Assembly: GCA_964610345.1 (NCBI GenBank)
Contig: CAZSVQ010000019.1
Coordinates: 1-15,457 of the forward strand
Direction: 5' to 3'
Length of the DNA stretch: 15,457 nt
DNA from: HK-STAS-PATE-36 sp964610345
GTDB taxonomy: Bacteria; Patescibacteriota; Saccharimonadia; Saccharimonadales; JAGQNJ01
The position numbers and the translations under genes are program-made. Shown piece after piece: positions 1 to 6,518 of the stretch (position 1 is the stretch's first letter; each line of letters begins with the position of its first letter). The notes under the pieces are model-generated. The model searched no databases, was not told where the DNA came from, and saw nothing but the letters and a program-made list of their open reading frames with translations.

Positions 1-1
1 C

Positions 2-160
2 CCAATAGGCCTAGCTGTATCTAACCAAACTTATGATCAACTGGCTAATACTGGAAACAACAACACATTACCTTTAGCTGTAGCTATAAGCATAGTAACC
101 TTAGCTGGTGGGATAGGCATTGCTAGCATAAAAAGAAAAAGCTATTTATATAAATGCTAG
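2..160 (+). CDS. C-terminal end of a sortase-anchored surface protein (partial)
   Basis: The reading frame is open from the left edge and ends at TAG, giving 52 residues; the start lies outside the window. The visible part is a classic cell-wall sorting signal: LANTG at residues 14-18, a short polar linker, a hydrophobic segment at about 24-42, then a basic tail (KRK at 44-46) and a short end. Class E sortases are known to use LAXTG in place of LPXTG, so the protein is probably cleaved between T and G and linked to the cell envelope. The function of the missing ectodomain cannot be seen. It converges on valS with 76 nt between the stops. Confidence 0.65.
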   Translation, partial: PIGLAVSNQTYDQLANTGNNNTLPLAVAISIVTLAGGIGIASIKRKSYLYKC

Positions 161-236
161 TGCCTGATACCACTATAGGATGGCTTGATTTGATCTAGGG
201 CCCAGGTATATTAAGTTAAAATTTTAAAAAATTTAT

Positions 237-2825
237 TTAGCTAAAGCGGGTTTGATCGGCTTTTAAGATGAGCAGGTCTGCTTTGACGAGTTCTAGTTGA
301 TCTTGGGTTTGTTGTACGACGTGTGCCGGTGCTTGAGCCACATAGGCTTTGTTTGACAGGCGTTTCTGCAAATTGGCAATAGTTGCTGATGTTTGTTCGA
401 TTTTGGCTACAAGCTCTTTCTGGTAGCTTGAGATGTGCTTTTGATCTGCCTCAAGCCAGCCAGAGGCACTAATCAAGCGAATTCCATTTGGTTGACTTCC
501 CTGTTCTGTGCCACCAATGTTAGCCAGCTTGGTAATCAGGTGGGCATTGCTTGAGAGCAAGGTAGAATCTTCGAACACTAGTGTTGGCCGGGATAGTTTG
601 ATTTTTTTAGTTAGCTGTCGTACCTCTGTGACAATTTCTTTTATTTCTTTAAATTCGGTGGCTTTTGATTTGTTGTGAGTGATTATTTTTGGCCAGTTGC
701 TAGTTATCAGCAGGTCTCCAGGGTTTAATGTTTGATAGATCGTCTCTGTTACGAACGGTGCAAACGGATGAGCGAGCTTTAGGATTGTCTGCAGGACGTA
801 TTCAAGCATTCCCTGCCCCACCCCTTGTTTTGAGGCTTCTATGTACCAATCGGCTACCTCGTCCCAGACCATGTGATAGAGGCGATCATAGGCATCGGAG
901 AAGCGATACTCACTAAGCAAATTAGCAATATTAGTGCTTGAATGTTGTAAAACGCTCAACACCCAATGATCGGCAGATGTTTCTGGATTAGGAGTACTGT
1001 GACTACTTTTGCCTGTTTTGCCCTCAATATATCGAGCAATATTCCATAATTTATTGCAGAAGTTGCGTGCTCCAACAAGTTTGGCGGTTGTAAACGGTTG
1101 ATTATTACCGGCCGACTGCCCGGTAATTATGCCCATTCTTAGGGCGTCGGAGCCAAATTGCTCAATCATGTCCATAGGGTTCACTACATTGCCCTTGCTT
1201 TTGCTCATCTTAGCTCCATGTTCATCAAGCACCAACCCATGCAAGTAGACTGCCTTAAAAGGTACTTTGCCGGTAATATAGAGCCCAAGCATAATCATAC
1301 GCGAGACCCAAGGCGCTAAAATATCTACGCCCGTTTCCATCAGACTTAAGGGGTAAAATTGCTTATAATTTTCCCCGCCAGGGAAATCAAGGGTTGCAAA
1401 AGGCCACTGGCCACTAGAAAACCAAGTATCAAACACATCAGAATCTCGACGATATTTTTGGCCGTCAATTTCTATAATTTCTTGGTCGGTCCTGGTGTTA
1501 AAAATCCAATCGCTTGGGTCGTCTAAATTTTGAAAAGCTGGGATTGGTATACCCCAGGCTATTTGGCGGCTAATATTCCAATCACGCAATCCCTCAAGGT
1601 AAGTAATCAATTGGTCAAGTTTTTGAACAGGGTAAAATTCAATATCGCCACTTTTTAGGGCTTTGATTGCGCGCTTAGCCAGTGGCTTCATATCAACAAA
1701 CCATTGCTCACGGAGTAGTGGTTGGATAACTGTGCCACATTTGTAACAATGCCCTACACTATGCTCATAAGAAGTTATTTTGTTTAGTAAGTTAGCTTTT
1801 TTGAGGTCGGCAACTACTTGCTGACGGGCTTCACTAACGGTTAAATTGCGATAAACCTCCCCTGCCTCATGCGTCATTAATCCGTCATGGCCAATCACAG
1901 TTATTTTTGGCAAATCATGTTTCTGGCTAACTTCAAAATCGTTTGGGTCGTGAGCAGGAGTAATTTTAACGGCACCAGTACCAAAACTTATATCTACCAT
2001 TTCATCGGCAATTATTGGGATTTCGCGGTTAGTTAAGGGTAGCTTAACAGTTTTGCCGATAAATTTTGCCTGTTTTTTATCTTTAGGGTTTACGGCAATA
2101 GCGGTATCACCAAGCATGGTCTCTGGGCGAGTAGTCGCCACGGTAATATCCCCTGTCCCANNNNNNNNNNGGCGAGTGGTGGCCACTATCACCTCCCCAC
2201 TACCGTCTGTTAAGGGGTATTTAATTTCCCACAAATGACTAGCAACGTTTTTGTATTCTACCTCAATATCAGCAAACGCAGTACCGTGGAAGGTGCAAAA
2301 ATTAACCAATCTTTCACCTCTATAAATTAAGCCGTCATCCCACATTTTTTTAAAGGTTTGGTTAGCGCGGCTAATGATTTTGTCGTCCAAAGTAAAAGTA
2401 AAATGGTCCCAATCTATACTAGCACCTAGTCGCCTAAATTGACCTTCGTAATTCTCTTTATTTTTAGCAACAAATTCCCAAATTTGTCCGTAAAGCTCTT
2501 CCCTGCTCAAATCAAATCGACTTTTGCCTTGTTTGGCCAGCTCTTTTTCAAAAACAACCTGTGTTTCAAAACCAGCATGGTCTGCCCCTGGTAAAAACAG
2601 AGTAGCTTTGCCCTGCATGCGTTGGTAACGCACTGCAATATCTTGCAATGCAAATGTTAGAGAGTGGCCAATATGGAGATTGCCATTAGCGTTGGGTGGG
2701 GGCACAACAACGCTGTAACTGGCTTTATTACCCCTATGCATGGGCGCAAATGCCCCACTTTGTTCCCAAAGTTTATATATATCATCCTCAAACTGGCTTG
2801 GCTCGTAAACTGGCGATAATTTCAT
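237..2825 (-). CDS. valS: Valyl-tRNA synthetase (contains an assembly gap)
   Basis: Class I aminoacyl-tRNA synthetase charging tRNA-Val in the cytosol. Visible motifs in order: HIGH at residues 51-54 after PPPNANGNL; a CP1 editing region from about 200 to 345 with GTGAVKITPAHDPNDFE at 282-298; HCYKCG at 359-364; RDWNISRQIAWGIPIP at 414-429; DTWFSSGQWPF at 466-476; KMSKS at 539-543; an anticodon-binding region at about 615-745; and a C-terminal coiled coil at about 792-860, the tRNA-binding arm of ValRS. The 862-residue length is near the usual 870-950. Codons 219-222 fall in ten Ns, and an ATTR motif appears on both sides (215-218 and 230-233), so the true protein is probably about 15 residues shorter. 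An extended -10 lies 12 nt before the ATG and no SD is visible. Confidence 0.96.
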   Translation of the reverse strand: MKLSPVYEPSQFEDDIYKLWEQSGAFAPMHRGNKASYSVVVPPPNANGNLHIGHSLTFALQDIAVRYQRMQGKATLFLPGADHAGFETQVVFEKELAKQGKSRFDLSREELYGQIWEFVAKNKENYEGQFRRLGASIDWDHFTFTLDDKIISRANQTFKKMWDDGLIYRGERLVNFCTFHGTAFADIEVEYKNVASHLWEIKYPLTDGSGEVIVATTRXXXXGTGDITVATTRPETMLGDTAIAVNPKDKKQAKFIGKTVKLPLTNREIPIIADEMVDISFGTGAVKITPAHDPNDFEVSQKHDLPKITVIGHDGLMTHEAGEVYRNLTVSEARQQVVADLKKANLLNKITSYEHSVGHCYKCGTVIQPLLREQWFVDMKPLAKRAIKALKSGDIEFYPVQKLDQLITYLEGLRDWNISRQIAWGIPIPAFQNLDDPSDWIFNTRTDQEIIEIDGQKYRRDSDVFDTWFSSGQWPFATLDFPGGENYKQFYPLSLMETGVDILAPWVSRMIMLGLYITGKVPFKAVYLHGLVLDEHGAKMSKSKGNVVNPMDMIEQFGSDALRMGIITGQSAGNNQPFTTAKLVGARNFCNKLWNIARYIEGKTGKSSHSTPNPETSADHWVLSVLQHSSTNIANLLSEYRFSDAYDRLYHMVWDEVADWYIEASKQGVGQGMLEYVLQTILKLAHPFAPFVTETIYQTLNPGDLLITSNWPKIITHNKSKATEFKEIKEIVTEVRQLTKKIKLSRPTLVFEDSTLLSSNAHLITKLANIGGTEQGSQPNGIRLISASGWLEADQKHISSYQKELVAKIEQTSATIANLQKRLSNKAYVAQAPAHVVQQTQDQLELVKADLLILKADQTRFS
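2161..2170. other. Assembly gap (10 N) inside valS
   Basis: Ten Ns join two sequences that encode the same protein segment: GTGDITVATTRP on the downstream side and GSGEVIVATTR followed by the first base of a proline codon on the upstream side (minus-strand order). The flanks 2126-2160 and 2171-2205 align in register but differ at roughly a third of positions, mostly silently. Frame is preserved across the gap, which may be chance because ten is a conventional gap length. Confidence 0.95.
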
Positions 2826-2837
2826 AAGTACTAAAAC

Positions 2838-2846
2838 AGTATAACA
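2838..2846 (-). promoter_or_regulatory. Extended -10 promoter of valS
   Basis: On the minus strand TG-T-TATACT runs from 2846 to 2838. It ends 12 nt before the valS ATG, so the 5' UTR would be only about 5 nt. No good -35 is visible 17 nt upstream, which suits an extended -10 promoter. Confidence 0.6.
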
Positions 2847-2911
2847 TCCCTGTTAGCTTATGCCCTAAATTCTTTGTTTGTGTAGTTTTGTACAAGCGGG
2901 CCAATTAAAAT

Positions 2912-2938
2912 AAAAAAACACTCCTATGGATAGAAGTG
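2912..2938 (-). terminator. Intrinsic terminator with no upstream gene on its strand
   Basis: On the minus strand the arms CACTTCTAT (2938-2930) and ATAGGAGTG (2927-2919) pair with a single T-G wobble, followed at once by seven Ts (2918-2912) and a further AT-rich stretch. There is no T run on the plus strand, so the orientation is clear. No minus-strand gene precedes it in the 230 nt upstream, so it ends either a small RNA or a leader transcript of valS. Confidence 0.7.
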
Positions 2939-2952
2939 ACAAGCAAAATAAC

Positions 2953-2968
2953 TTTTTCACGTGAAACA
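2953..2968. promoter_or_regulatory. parS-like centromere site (ParB binding)
   Basis: TTTTTCACGTGAAACA matches the widely conserved bacterial parS sequence TGTTTCACGTGAAACA at 15 of 16 positions; only position 2 differs (T for G). The core TTTCACGTGAAA is a perfect palindrome. It lies in intergenic DNA, as many parS sites do. ParB-CTP loads at such sites and nucleates chromosome segregation complexes, usually near the replication origin. It is the only such site I found in the window. Confidence 0.7.
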
Positions 2969-3127
2969 AAACTACTCAACAACTCTTGCTGACGAGCGCT
3001 TAAAATTCCTACCACATGAAACTGATATTTTGTTTCAGAAATGTGCAACCCTGATGGACTTCAGAGCAGTACCCAAGTGTTTGTTTTTGCCCTATAAGCG
3101 TAACAGGGAAATATCGAAGATACAATA

Positions 3128-3156
3128 TTGACAAAATGCTTATGCTCTGATATAGT
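3128..3156 (+). promoter_or_regulatory. Consensus sigma-70-type promoter of the 3166 gene
   Basis: TTGACA (3128-3133), a 17-nt spacer, and TATAGT (3151-3156) preceded by TG at 3148-3149. The -10 ends 9 nt before the GTG start, so transcription should begin at or within a few nucleotides of the start codon. Confidence 0.8.
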
Positions 3157-3165
3157 AGTTACTTT

Positions 3166-3471
3166 GTGATTAATCAAGATATTACAGAGACAACTATTGA
3201 AACTACTTGGAACGAACTAAGTGAAGGAAGTGGTGTATTTGACGGTGAGCAAGAGCTTTCAAACTGGGAAGCTATACAAGAAATTGCCCACGCACTTGGA
3301 GCTTTTGCGGTGTTCCCAAACATGAACGGTAAACTTAGCCCAGAAGCTAATCTCCACAACAGTGAAGTTACAAAAAGCCAAGCAGGGGAGTATAAAGTTG
3401 CAATAGTAATGAGATTCCCTCCAAAACTTGATGATATAAGAGATGTAACTTTTGAAGAAGGAAATACATAA
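3166..3471 (+). CDS. Hypothetical acidic protein, 101 aa, leaderless GTG start
   Basis: I do not recognise this protein. It is small, acidic and soluble, with no signal peptide or membrane segment. The central part (about residues 35-60) looks helical, and residues 75-95 (YKVAIVMRFPPKLDDIRDV) look like a beta strand followed by a helix. The GTG start is chosen because a near-perfect extended -10 promoter ends 9 nt before it and no Shine-Dalgarno sequence is present. The next gene starts 3 nt after the stop, so the two probably form one transcript. Confidence 0.65.
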   Translation: MINQDITETTIETTWNELSEGSGVFDGEQELSNWEAIQEIAHALGAFAVFPNMNGKLSPEANLHNSEVTKSQAGEYKVAIVMRFPPKLDDIRDVTFEEGNT

Positions 3472-3474
3472 GCT

Positions 3475-4083
3475 TTGAGTGCAGACTTTAAAGGATTAAT
3501 GCTTGGGATTCAAAGGCAAGCATTTATGGGCGAGGTATTAGAGCTACAAGATTCTATGCTACAAGACGCCTTAAATGACGGTGCACCAGGTAGAGAAACC
3601 CACATCAAGCCAGAAGAAATTGTTGGCAAGCATAAAGAAGATGAAGTTATGTTGGGCATCGGCAAGCTAACAGTAGAGTTTGTGGCATATAATGAAGTCG
3701 CTGGCATGACGCCTTCTGAAAGTATATGGCGTGGGCAATATGATGGCGTGCTGATTGGTGAGTTGCGAGTCCGAGGTGGTAGTTTTATTGATGAAAATTG
3801 GAACAGGGAAGAGCAAGGTGATGAATCAATAGACGTTAGCATATTTGCGTATAGCGATGGTTCGGTAGAAAATTTCTCAGAGTATGAAGGTGTGTTTGAA
3901 TCTGTAAAGCCGGGAAAGCCAACTTTAAAAGAAGAAGTTGCAAAATACTTGGGGCAACTAAACTTTCCGGCTGATTTTATCGCCAAATTATTAGACAAAA
4001 ATAACGATTATGTGACAGAAGACGGCTTTTTGGACCAATCAGAAATCGCCGATTTGGCCAATGGCATCAATAAACTAGATTGA
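3475..4083 (+). CDS. Hypothetical acidic protein with a C-terminal EF-hand-like segment
   Basis: 202 residues if read from TTG at 3475. ATG at 3499 (residue 9), preceded by AAAGGA, is an equally good start. The family is not recognised. The middle (about 85-130) is rich in predicted beta strands and acidic residues. The C-terminus resembles a calcium-binding EF-hand: a short helix (ADFIAKLL, 166-173), then acidic loop residues from D174 to E190 (DKNND, then GFLDQSE), then a helix (IADLANGI). A five-residue insert, YVTED, separates the two halves of the loop, so calcium binding is uncertain. There is no signal peptide or membrane segment. It sits 3 nt after the 3166 gene and probably shares its promoter. 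Confidence 0.65.
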   Translation: MSADFKGLMLGIQRQAFMGEVLELQDSMLQDALNDGAPGRETHIKPEEIVGKHKEDEVMLGIGKLTVEFVAYNEVAGMTPSESIWRGQYDGVLIGELRVRGGSFIDENWNREEQGDESIDVSIFAYSDGSVENFSEYEGVFESVKPGKPTLKEEVAKYLGQLNFPADFIAKLLDKNNDYVTEDGFLDQSEIADLANGINKLD

Positions 4084-4125
4084 TTAACCACACAATTTAT
4101 AAGTTAATTAAGGTTTATTAGTTTT

Positions 4126-4151
4126 ACTACGTAGTATATACTTTGTAGTAT
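4126..4151 (+). promoter_or_regulatory. Promoter and palindromic operator of the first toxin-antitoxin operon
   Basis: TATACT (4137-4142) ends 7 nt before the antitoxin ATG. It is embedded in repeats: the palindrome TACTACGTAGTA (4125-4136), the palindrome AGTATATACT (4134-4142 and flank), and two direct copies of GTAGTAT (4131-4137 and 4145-4151) 14 nt apart. This is what an autoregulating ribbon-helix-helix antitoxin would bind, overlapping the RNA polymerase site. Confidence 0.6.
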
Positions 4152-4419
4152 GAAAACAGTTATTAGTATTAAAGTTGACAAAGATGTAAAAGCGCAAGCC
4201 CAAGCTGTTGCTGCTAGTGCTGGGTTAACACTCAGTAGTCTAGTTAATTCATATTTACGTCAAGTTTCTGCCACCCGTAGGATTGAAATTTATGCGCCAG
4301 AACCAATGACCCCAGCCTTAGAATCTTTAATTTCAGAAGTAGAAGAAGAAATTAACACAGGGAAGGTTAGCAAGTCGTTTAACAACCCAGAAGATTTCCT
4401 AAAAGACCTTAAGCAGTAG
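4150..4419 (+). CDS. DinJ/RelB-type antitoxin
   Basis: This 89-residue protein starts with a ribbon-helix-helix DNA-binding fold of the RelB/DinJ type: strand TVISIKVDKDV (3-13), helix to about 24, the turn GLTLSSLVNSYLRQV at 25-39. The C-terminal half is acidic and flexible, the usual toxin-neutralising tail. The toxin gene follows 3 nt after the stop. The dimer is expected to bind the repeats around the promoter and repress the operon. The start is fixed by the -10 box 7 nt upstream; there is no SD, so the mRNA is predicted to be leaderless. Confidence 0.85.
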   Translation: MKTVISIKVDKDVKAQAQAVAASAGLTLSSLVNSYLRQVSATRRIEIYAPEPMTPALESLISEVEEEINTGKVSKSFNNPEDFLKDLKQ

Positions 4420-4422
4420 CCT

Positions 4423-4683
4423 ATGATTATTAGCTATACTGCAAGATTCAAAAAGCAATATCAAAAATTACCTAAGAAAATACAACTTCAGTTTGACGAG
4501 CGTTTAAAACTTTTTATTTCTGACAAATCAGACCCTCGGTTAAGGGTGCATCCTTTAAGCGGTAATTTTGCCGGCTATTGGAGTATGAATATAAGTGGTG
4601 ACTTGCGTGCTTTGTATCGCCAAGACGGTGACGATATTTATATTTTTGCCTTATTAGGCACGCTTAGTCAGTTATATGGCTAG
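4423..4683 (+). CDS. YafQ/RelE-family mRNA interferase toxin
   Basis: This 86-residue protein has the pattern of the YafQ/RelE endoribonuclease fold, which cuts mRNA on the ribosome: FKKQYQKLPKKIQ (9-21), then HPLSGNFAGYWSMNISGDLRALY (from H43, with D60), and a C-terminal GTLSQLYG (79-86). The family usually ends in GTHxxLF or GTHSQLY, where the histidine (H87 in E. coli YafQ) is needed for catalysis. Here residue 81 is Leu (codon CTT, where His would be CAT or CAC). The toxin may therefore be weakened or may use other residues. It lies 3 nt after its antitoxin with no clear SD, so translation is probably coupled. Confidence 0.85.
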   Translation: MIISYTARFKKQYQKLPKKIQLQFDERLKLFISDKSDPRLRVHPLSGNFAGYWSMNISGDLRALYRQDGDDIYIFALLGTLSQLYG

Positions 4684-4721
4684 CTAAGGGCTTTGTGGGC
4701 TCGAAAGTAATAAAAAACATA

Positions 4722-5783
4722 CTACATAGATAAGCCTGGTTCGATTTCGAGTGTGTAGGGCGGGGCTTCTGGCTGGTGTTTCATAATTTTGTAGCAACCG
4801 AGAGTGGCAATCATAGCACCGTTATCGGTGCAGAGTTTTGGATCGGTGTACTCAATTTCTATTGGCAAACGTTCTGATAACTGGCGCCTTAGTTCGCTAC
4901 TTGAGGCAACTCCACCGGCAATTACAACACTTTTTGGGCCAAAGGTGTTAAATGCATCTAAGGTTTTATCTACTACGGTTTCTATGGCGATATGCTGAAA
5001 ACTTGCAGCAATATCTGCCTTTTGTGAGGCGTTTAGGCGCTCTGCAAGGCGGTAACTAGGAAAAGTGTGGTCAACGCCCACAAGTTGCTGGGTAGCCCTT
5101 AGAACGGCTGTTTTGAGTCCAGAAAAGCTAAAATCATAACGGTTTTGCATCCTTGATTTGGGTAAATTGAATGATTTGCCGTTACCACTAGAGGCCACCT
5201 TGGCAATACTAGGGCCGCCAGGGTAGGGTAGGCCAATAATTTTTGCCACTTTATCAAAAGCTTCACCGATGGCATCATCATGGGTTTGGCCAAGCAACTT
5301 ATAGTTAAAATGATCCTGAAAAAGTACTAATTGAGTGTGACCACCACTGACAATCAGAGCAAGTAACGGGAACTCTGGCTGTTTTGTAGGTAATTTGTAG
5401 CCAGACAGGGAAGTACTGGTCAGAAAGTTAGCATAAACATGGCCTTCAACATGGTTGATGCCATAAAGCGGTTTTTGTTTGATTATTGCCAAGGTGCGAG
5501 CGGTTAAAACGCCAATTAATAATGAACCACCTAAGCCGGCACCATAGGTCACAGCAATGGCATTTATATCTTGCCAATCTAATTTGGCTTGTTTTAGGGC
5601 TTCTTCTAGAGTTGGGGTCATAGCCTGAATATGCTCACGAGCGGCAATTTCCGGAATTACGCCCCCGTATTTGGCGTGGATTTCCATACTACTGGCGGTT
5701 ACGCAAGCCAGCAACTCTTTACCGTCACGGACAATACCTACCGATGTTTCGTCGCAACTTGTTTCTATCCCTAATACAATCAT
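4722..5783 (-). CDS. tsaD: tRNA N6-adenosine threonylcarbamoyltransferase TsaD
   Basis: TsaD transfers the threonylcarbamoyl group to A37 of ANN-decoding tRNAs, with TsaB and TsaE, giving t6A. The 353-residue length is typical. Diagnostic motifs: GIETSCDETSVGIV at 5-18; metal-binding HVEGH at 111-115; the nucleotide-binding VSGGHTQLVL at 145-154; FSFSGLKTAV at 218-227; AGGVASSSELR at 289-299; and CTDNGAMIA with metal-ligand D320. No key residue is missing. An extended -10 (TG-T-TATAAT, 5800-5792) ends 8 nt before the ATG with no SD, so the mRNA is probably leaderless. The start codon sits within a 12-bp palindrome (5782-5793). Confidence 0.97.
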   Translation of the reverse strand: MIVLGIETSCDETSVGIVRDGKELLACVTASSMEIHAKYGGVIPEIAAREHIQAMTPTLEEALKQAKLDWQDINAIAVTYGAGLGGSLLIGVLTARTLAIIKQKPLYGINHVEGHVYANFLTSTSLSGYKLPTKQPEFPLLALIVSGGHTQLVLFQDHFNYKLLGQTHDDAIGEAFDKVAKIIGLPYPGGPSIAKVASSGNGKSFNLPKSRMQNRYDFSFSGLKTAVLRATQQLVGVDHTFPSYRLAERLNASQKADIAASFQHIAIETVVDKTLDAFNTFGPKSVVIAGGVASSSELRRQLSERLPIEIEYTDPKLCTDNGAMIATLGCYKIMKHQPEAPPYTLEIEPGLSM

Positions 5784-5791
5784 TAGCGCTA

Positions 5792-5800
5792 ATTATAACA
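5792..5800 (-). promoter_or_regulatory. Extended -10 promoter of tsaD
   Basis: Minus-strand TG-T-TATAAT, ending 8 nt before the ATG. The adjacent palindrome ATTAGCGCTAAT (5782-5793) covers the last base pairs of the -10 and the start codon and could be an operator or chance. Confidence 0.7.
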
Positions 5801-5831
5801 GAGATAGATAACACTGGTAGATTGACTTTTG

Positions 5832-5840
5832 TGAGATAAT
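5832..5840 (+). promoter_or_regulatory. Extended -10 promoter of the 5848 gene
   Basis: TG-A-GATAAT ends 7 nt before the ATG. A TTGACT at 5822-5827 is too close to serve as its -35. The site is divergent from the tsaD promoter, the two -10 boxes being about 35 bp apart. Confidence 0.6.
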
Positions 5841-5847
5841 AATAAGT

Positions 5848-6498
5848 ATGATAAACCCGGAAATGTCAGAGGGGTTAAGACGACAAGTTAACGAGGCTGT
5901 ACCTTTGATAGATGTTGACGACCCCGACTACCGATTGCACAACAGCAAAGAGTTGATACTGGCTTCACCAGGCTTACGTTTGAGTGATTTTGATCTTGGC
6001 GACCAGATTGTTGTAACTACAGATACCGTGTATGGTCAAGAAGGATATTTAAAGTTCGAGTTGGTTGCTTGGAGTGGCCAAAAAGAACTTTCGCCAGCAA
6101 AAAACGTGAGAGCATGGGTAAAATCATCTAATTTGCCAGGCATATCTAGAGATACTGATATTCAAATTCACGGTGCATCGCTTGGCAAAACATCGCTAGG
6201 TGGTGAGCATCTGGGCGAGATTAGGGCAAACTGTAACTTACTTGTGACGCCGATTATCACACGAGATTTTTATAAAACCGCATACGGTAAAGAATCGAAC
6301 GAATCAATAGAGTTTTTAGTTAAAAGAGGGTTGATTGAAAGGAGTACTCACGGATACTACAAAGGTTATTACGTGATGCTCGACACTAATTATCCACCTA
6401 TTATGCTACCTGAAGTTAACCAAGTGTATTGTGTTGATAAGCAATCGGGCGAAGAATTGCCGGTTGATTGGAAGAGTCCTGCCCAACTATTACCGTAG
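5848..6498 (+). CDS. Hypothetical cytosolic protein, 216 aa
   Basis: I do not recognise the family. The protein has no signal peptide and no membrane segment. It alternates predicted strands (for example QIVVTTDTVYG near 53-63 and YLKFELVAWSG near 67-77) with a central HGASLGKTSLGGEHLGEIRANCNLLVTPI region and a tyrosine-rich patch (HGYYKGYYVML). A GKTS tetrapeptide occurs but lacks the flanking residues of a P-loop. The start is supported by the -10 box 7 nt upstream. The MurE-like gene follows after 20 nt on the same strand and has its own -10, so co-transcription is possible but not required. Confidence 0.7.
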   Translation: MINPEMSEGLRRQVNEAVPLIDVDDPDYRLHNSKELILASPGLRLSDFDLGDQIVVTTDTVYGQEGYLKFELVAWSGQKELSPAKNVRAWVKSSNLPGISRDTDIQIHGASLGKTSLGGEHLGEIRANCNLLVTPIITRDFYKTAYGKESNESIEFLVKRGLIERSTHGYYKGYYVMLDTNYPPIMLPEVNQVYCVDKQSGEELPVDWKSPAQLLP

Positions 6499-6503
6499 TC
6501 GTG

Positions 6504-6509
6504 TATTAT
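6504..6509 (+). promoter_or_regulatory. -10 box of the MurE-like gene
   Basis: TATTAT ends 9 nt before the ATG in the 20-nt gap after the previous stop. No -35 is evident, and the TG dinucleotide directly abuts the hexamer. It fits the leaderless pattern of the other genes here. Confidence 0.45.
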
Positions 6510-6518
6510 TAAATAACG

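Larger units (their letters stand above)
2912..3110 (-). ncRNA. Candidate small RNA or valS leader ending at the orphan terminator
   Basis: A minus-strand transcript must exist for the terminator at 2938-2912 to act on, yet no reading frame precedes it. The preceding 170 nt contain two hairpins (3013-3045, 3051-3064) and the parS palindrome. A weak promoter candidate is TTGTAT and TG-T-TACGCT with 17-nt spacing around 3130-3097. The 5' end is a guess. I do not recognise an Rfam family, and the T-box GGGTGG core is absent. Confidence 0.35.
2826..3165. other. 340-nt gene-free region between valS and the 3166 gene
   Basis: I see no convincing coding frame here. It holds the valS promoter, a minus-strand terminator (2912-2938), a parS-like palindrome (2953-2968), a hairpin pairing TGAAAC (3017-3022) with GTTTCA (3032-3037) plus an outer CACA/TGTG step around a GAAA bulge, a small CTGA/TCAG hairpin at 3051-3064, and the promoter of the 3166 gene. 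This density of secondary structure suggests a regulatory or non-coding RNA function in addition to divergent promoters. Confidence 0.6.

Noticed and set aside
161..236. Terminator between the two convergent genes at the left end
   Set aside because: Only AT-only self-complementary runs (AAATTT, TTAAAATTTTAA) are present, too weak to call.
728..916. Plus-strand frame inside valS
   Set aside because: Antisense to conserved ValRS sequence and rich in Arg/Pro, with no start signals.
2912..3165. T-box riboswitch upstream of valS
   Set aside because: No GGGTGG-type T-box core is present on the minus strand.
3510..3998. Minus-strand 162-aa frame opposite the 3475 gene
   Set aside because: Composition is typical of a shadow frame (many Ser and Pro), while the plus strand has a consensus promoter and operon layout.
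4684..4721. Bidirectional terminator between the first toxin gene and tsaD
   Set aside because: Only a weak CTTT/AAAG stem can be drawn and there is no solid T run after it.
4736..4760. tRNA T-arm-like GGTTCGATTTCGA
   Set aside because: It lies inside the tsaD coding end, and no acceptor or anticodon arms can be built around it.
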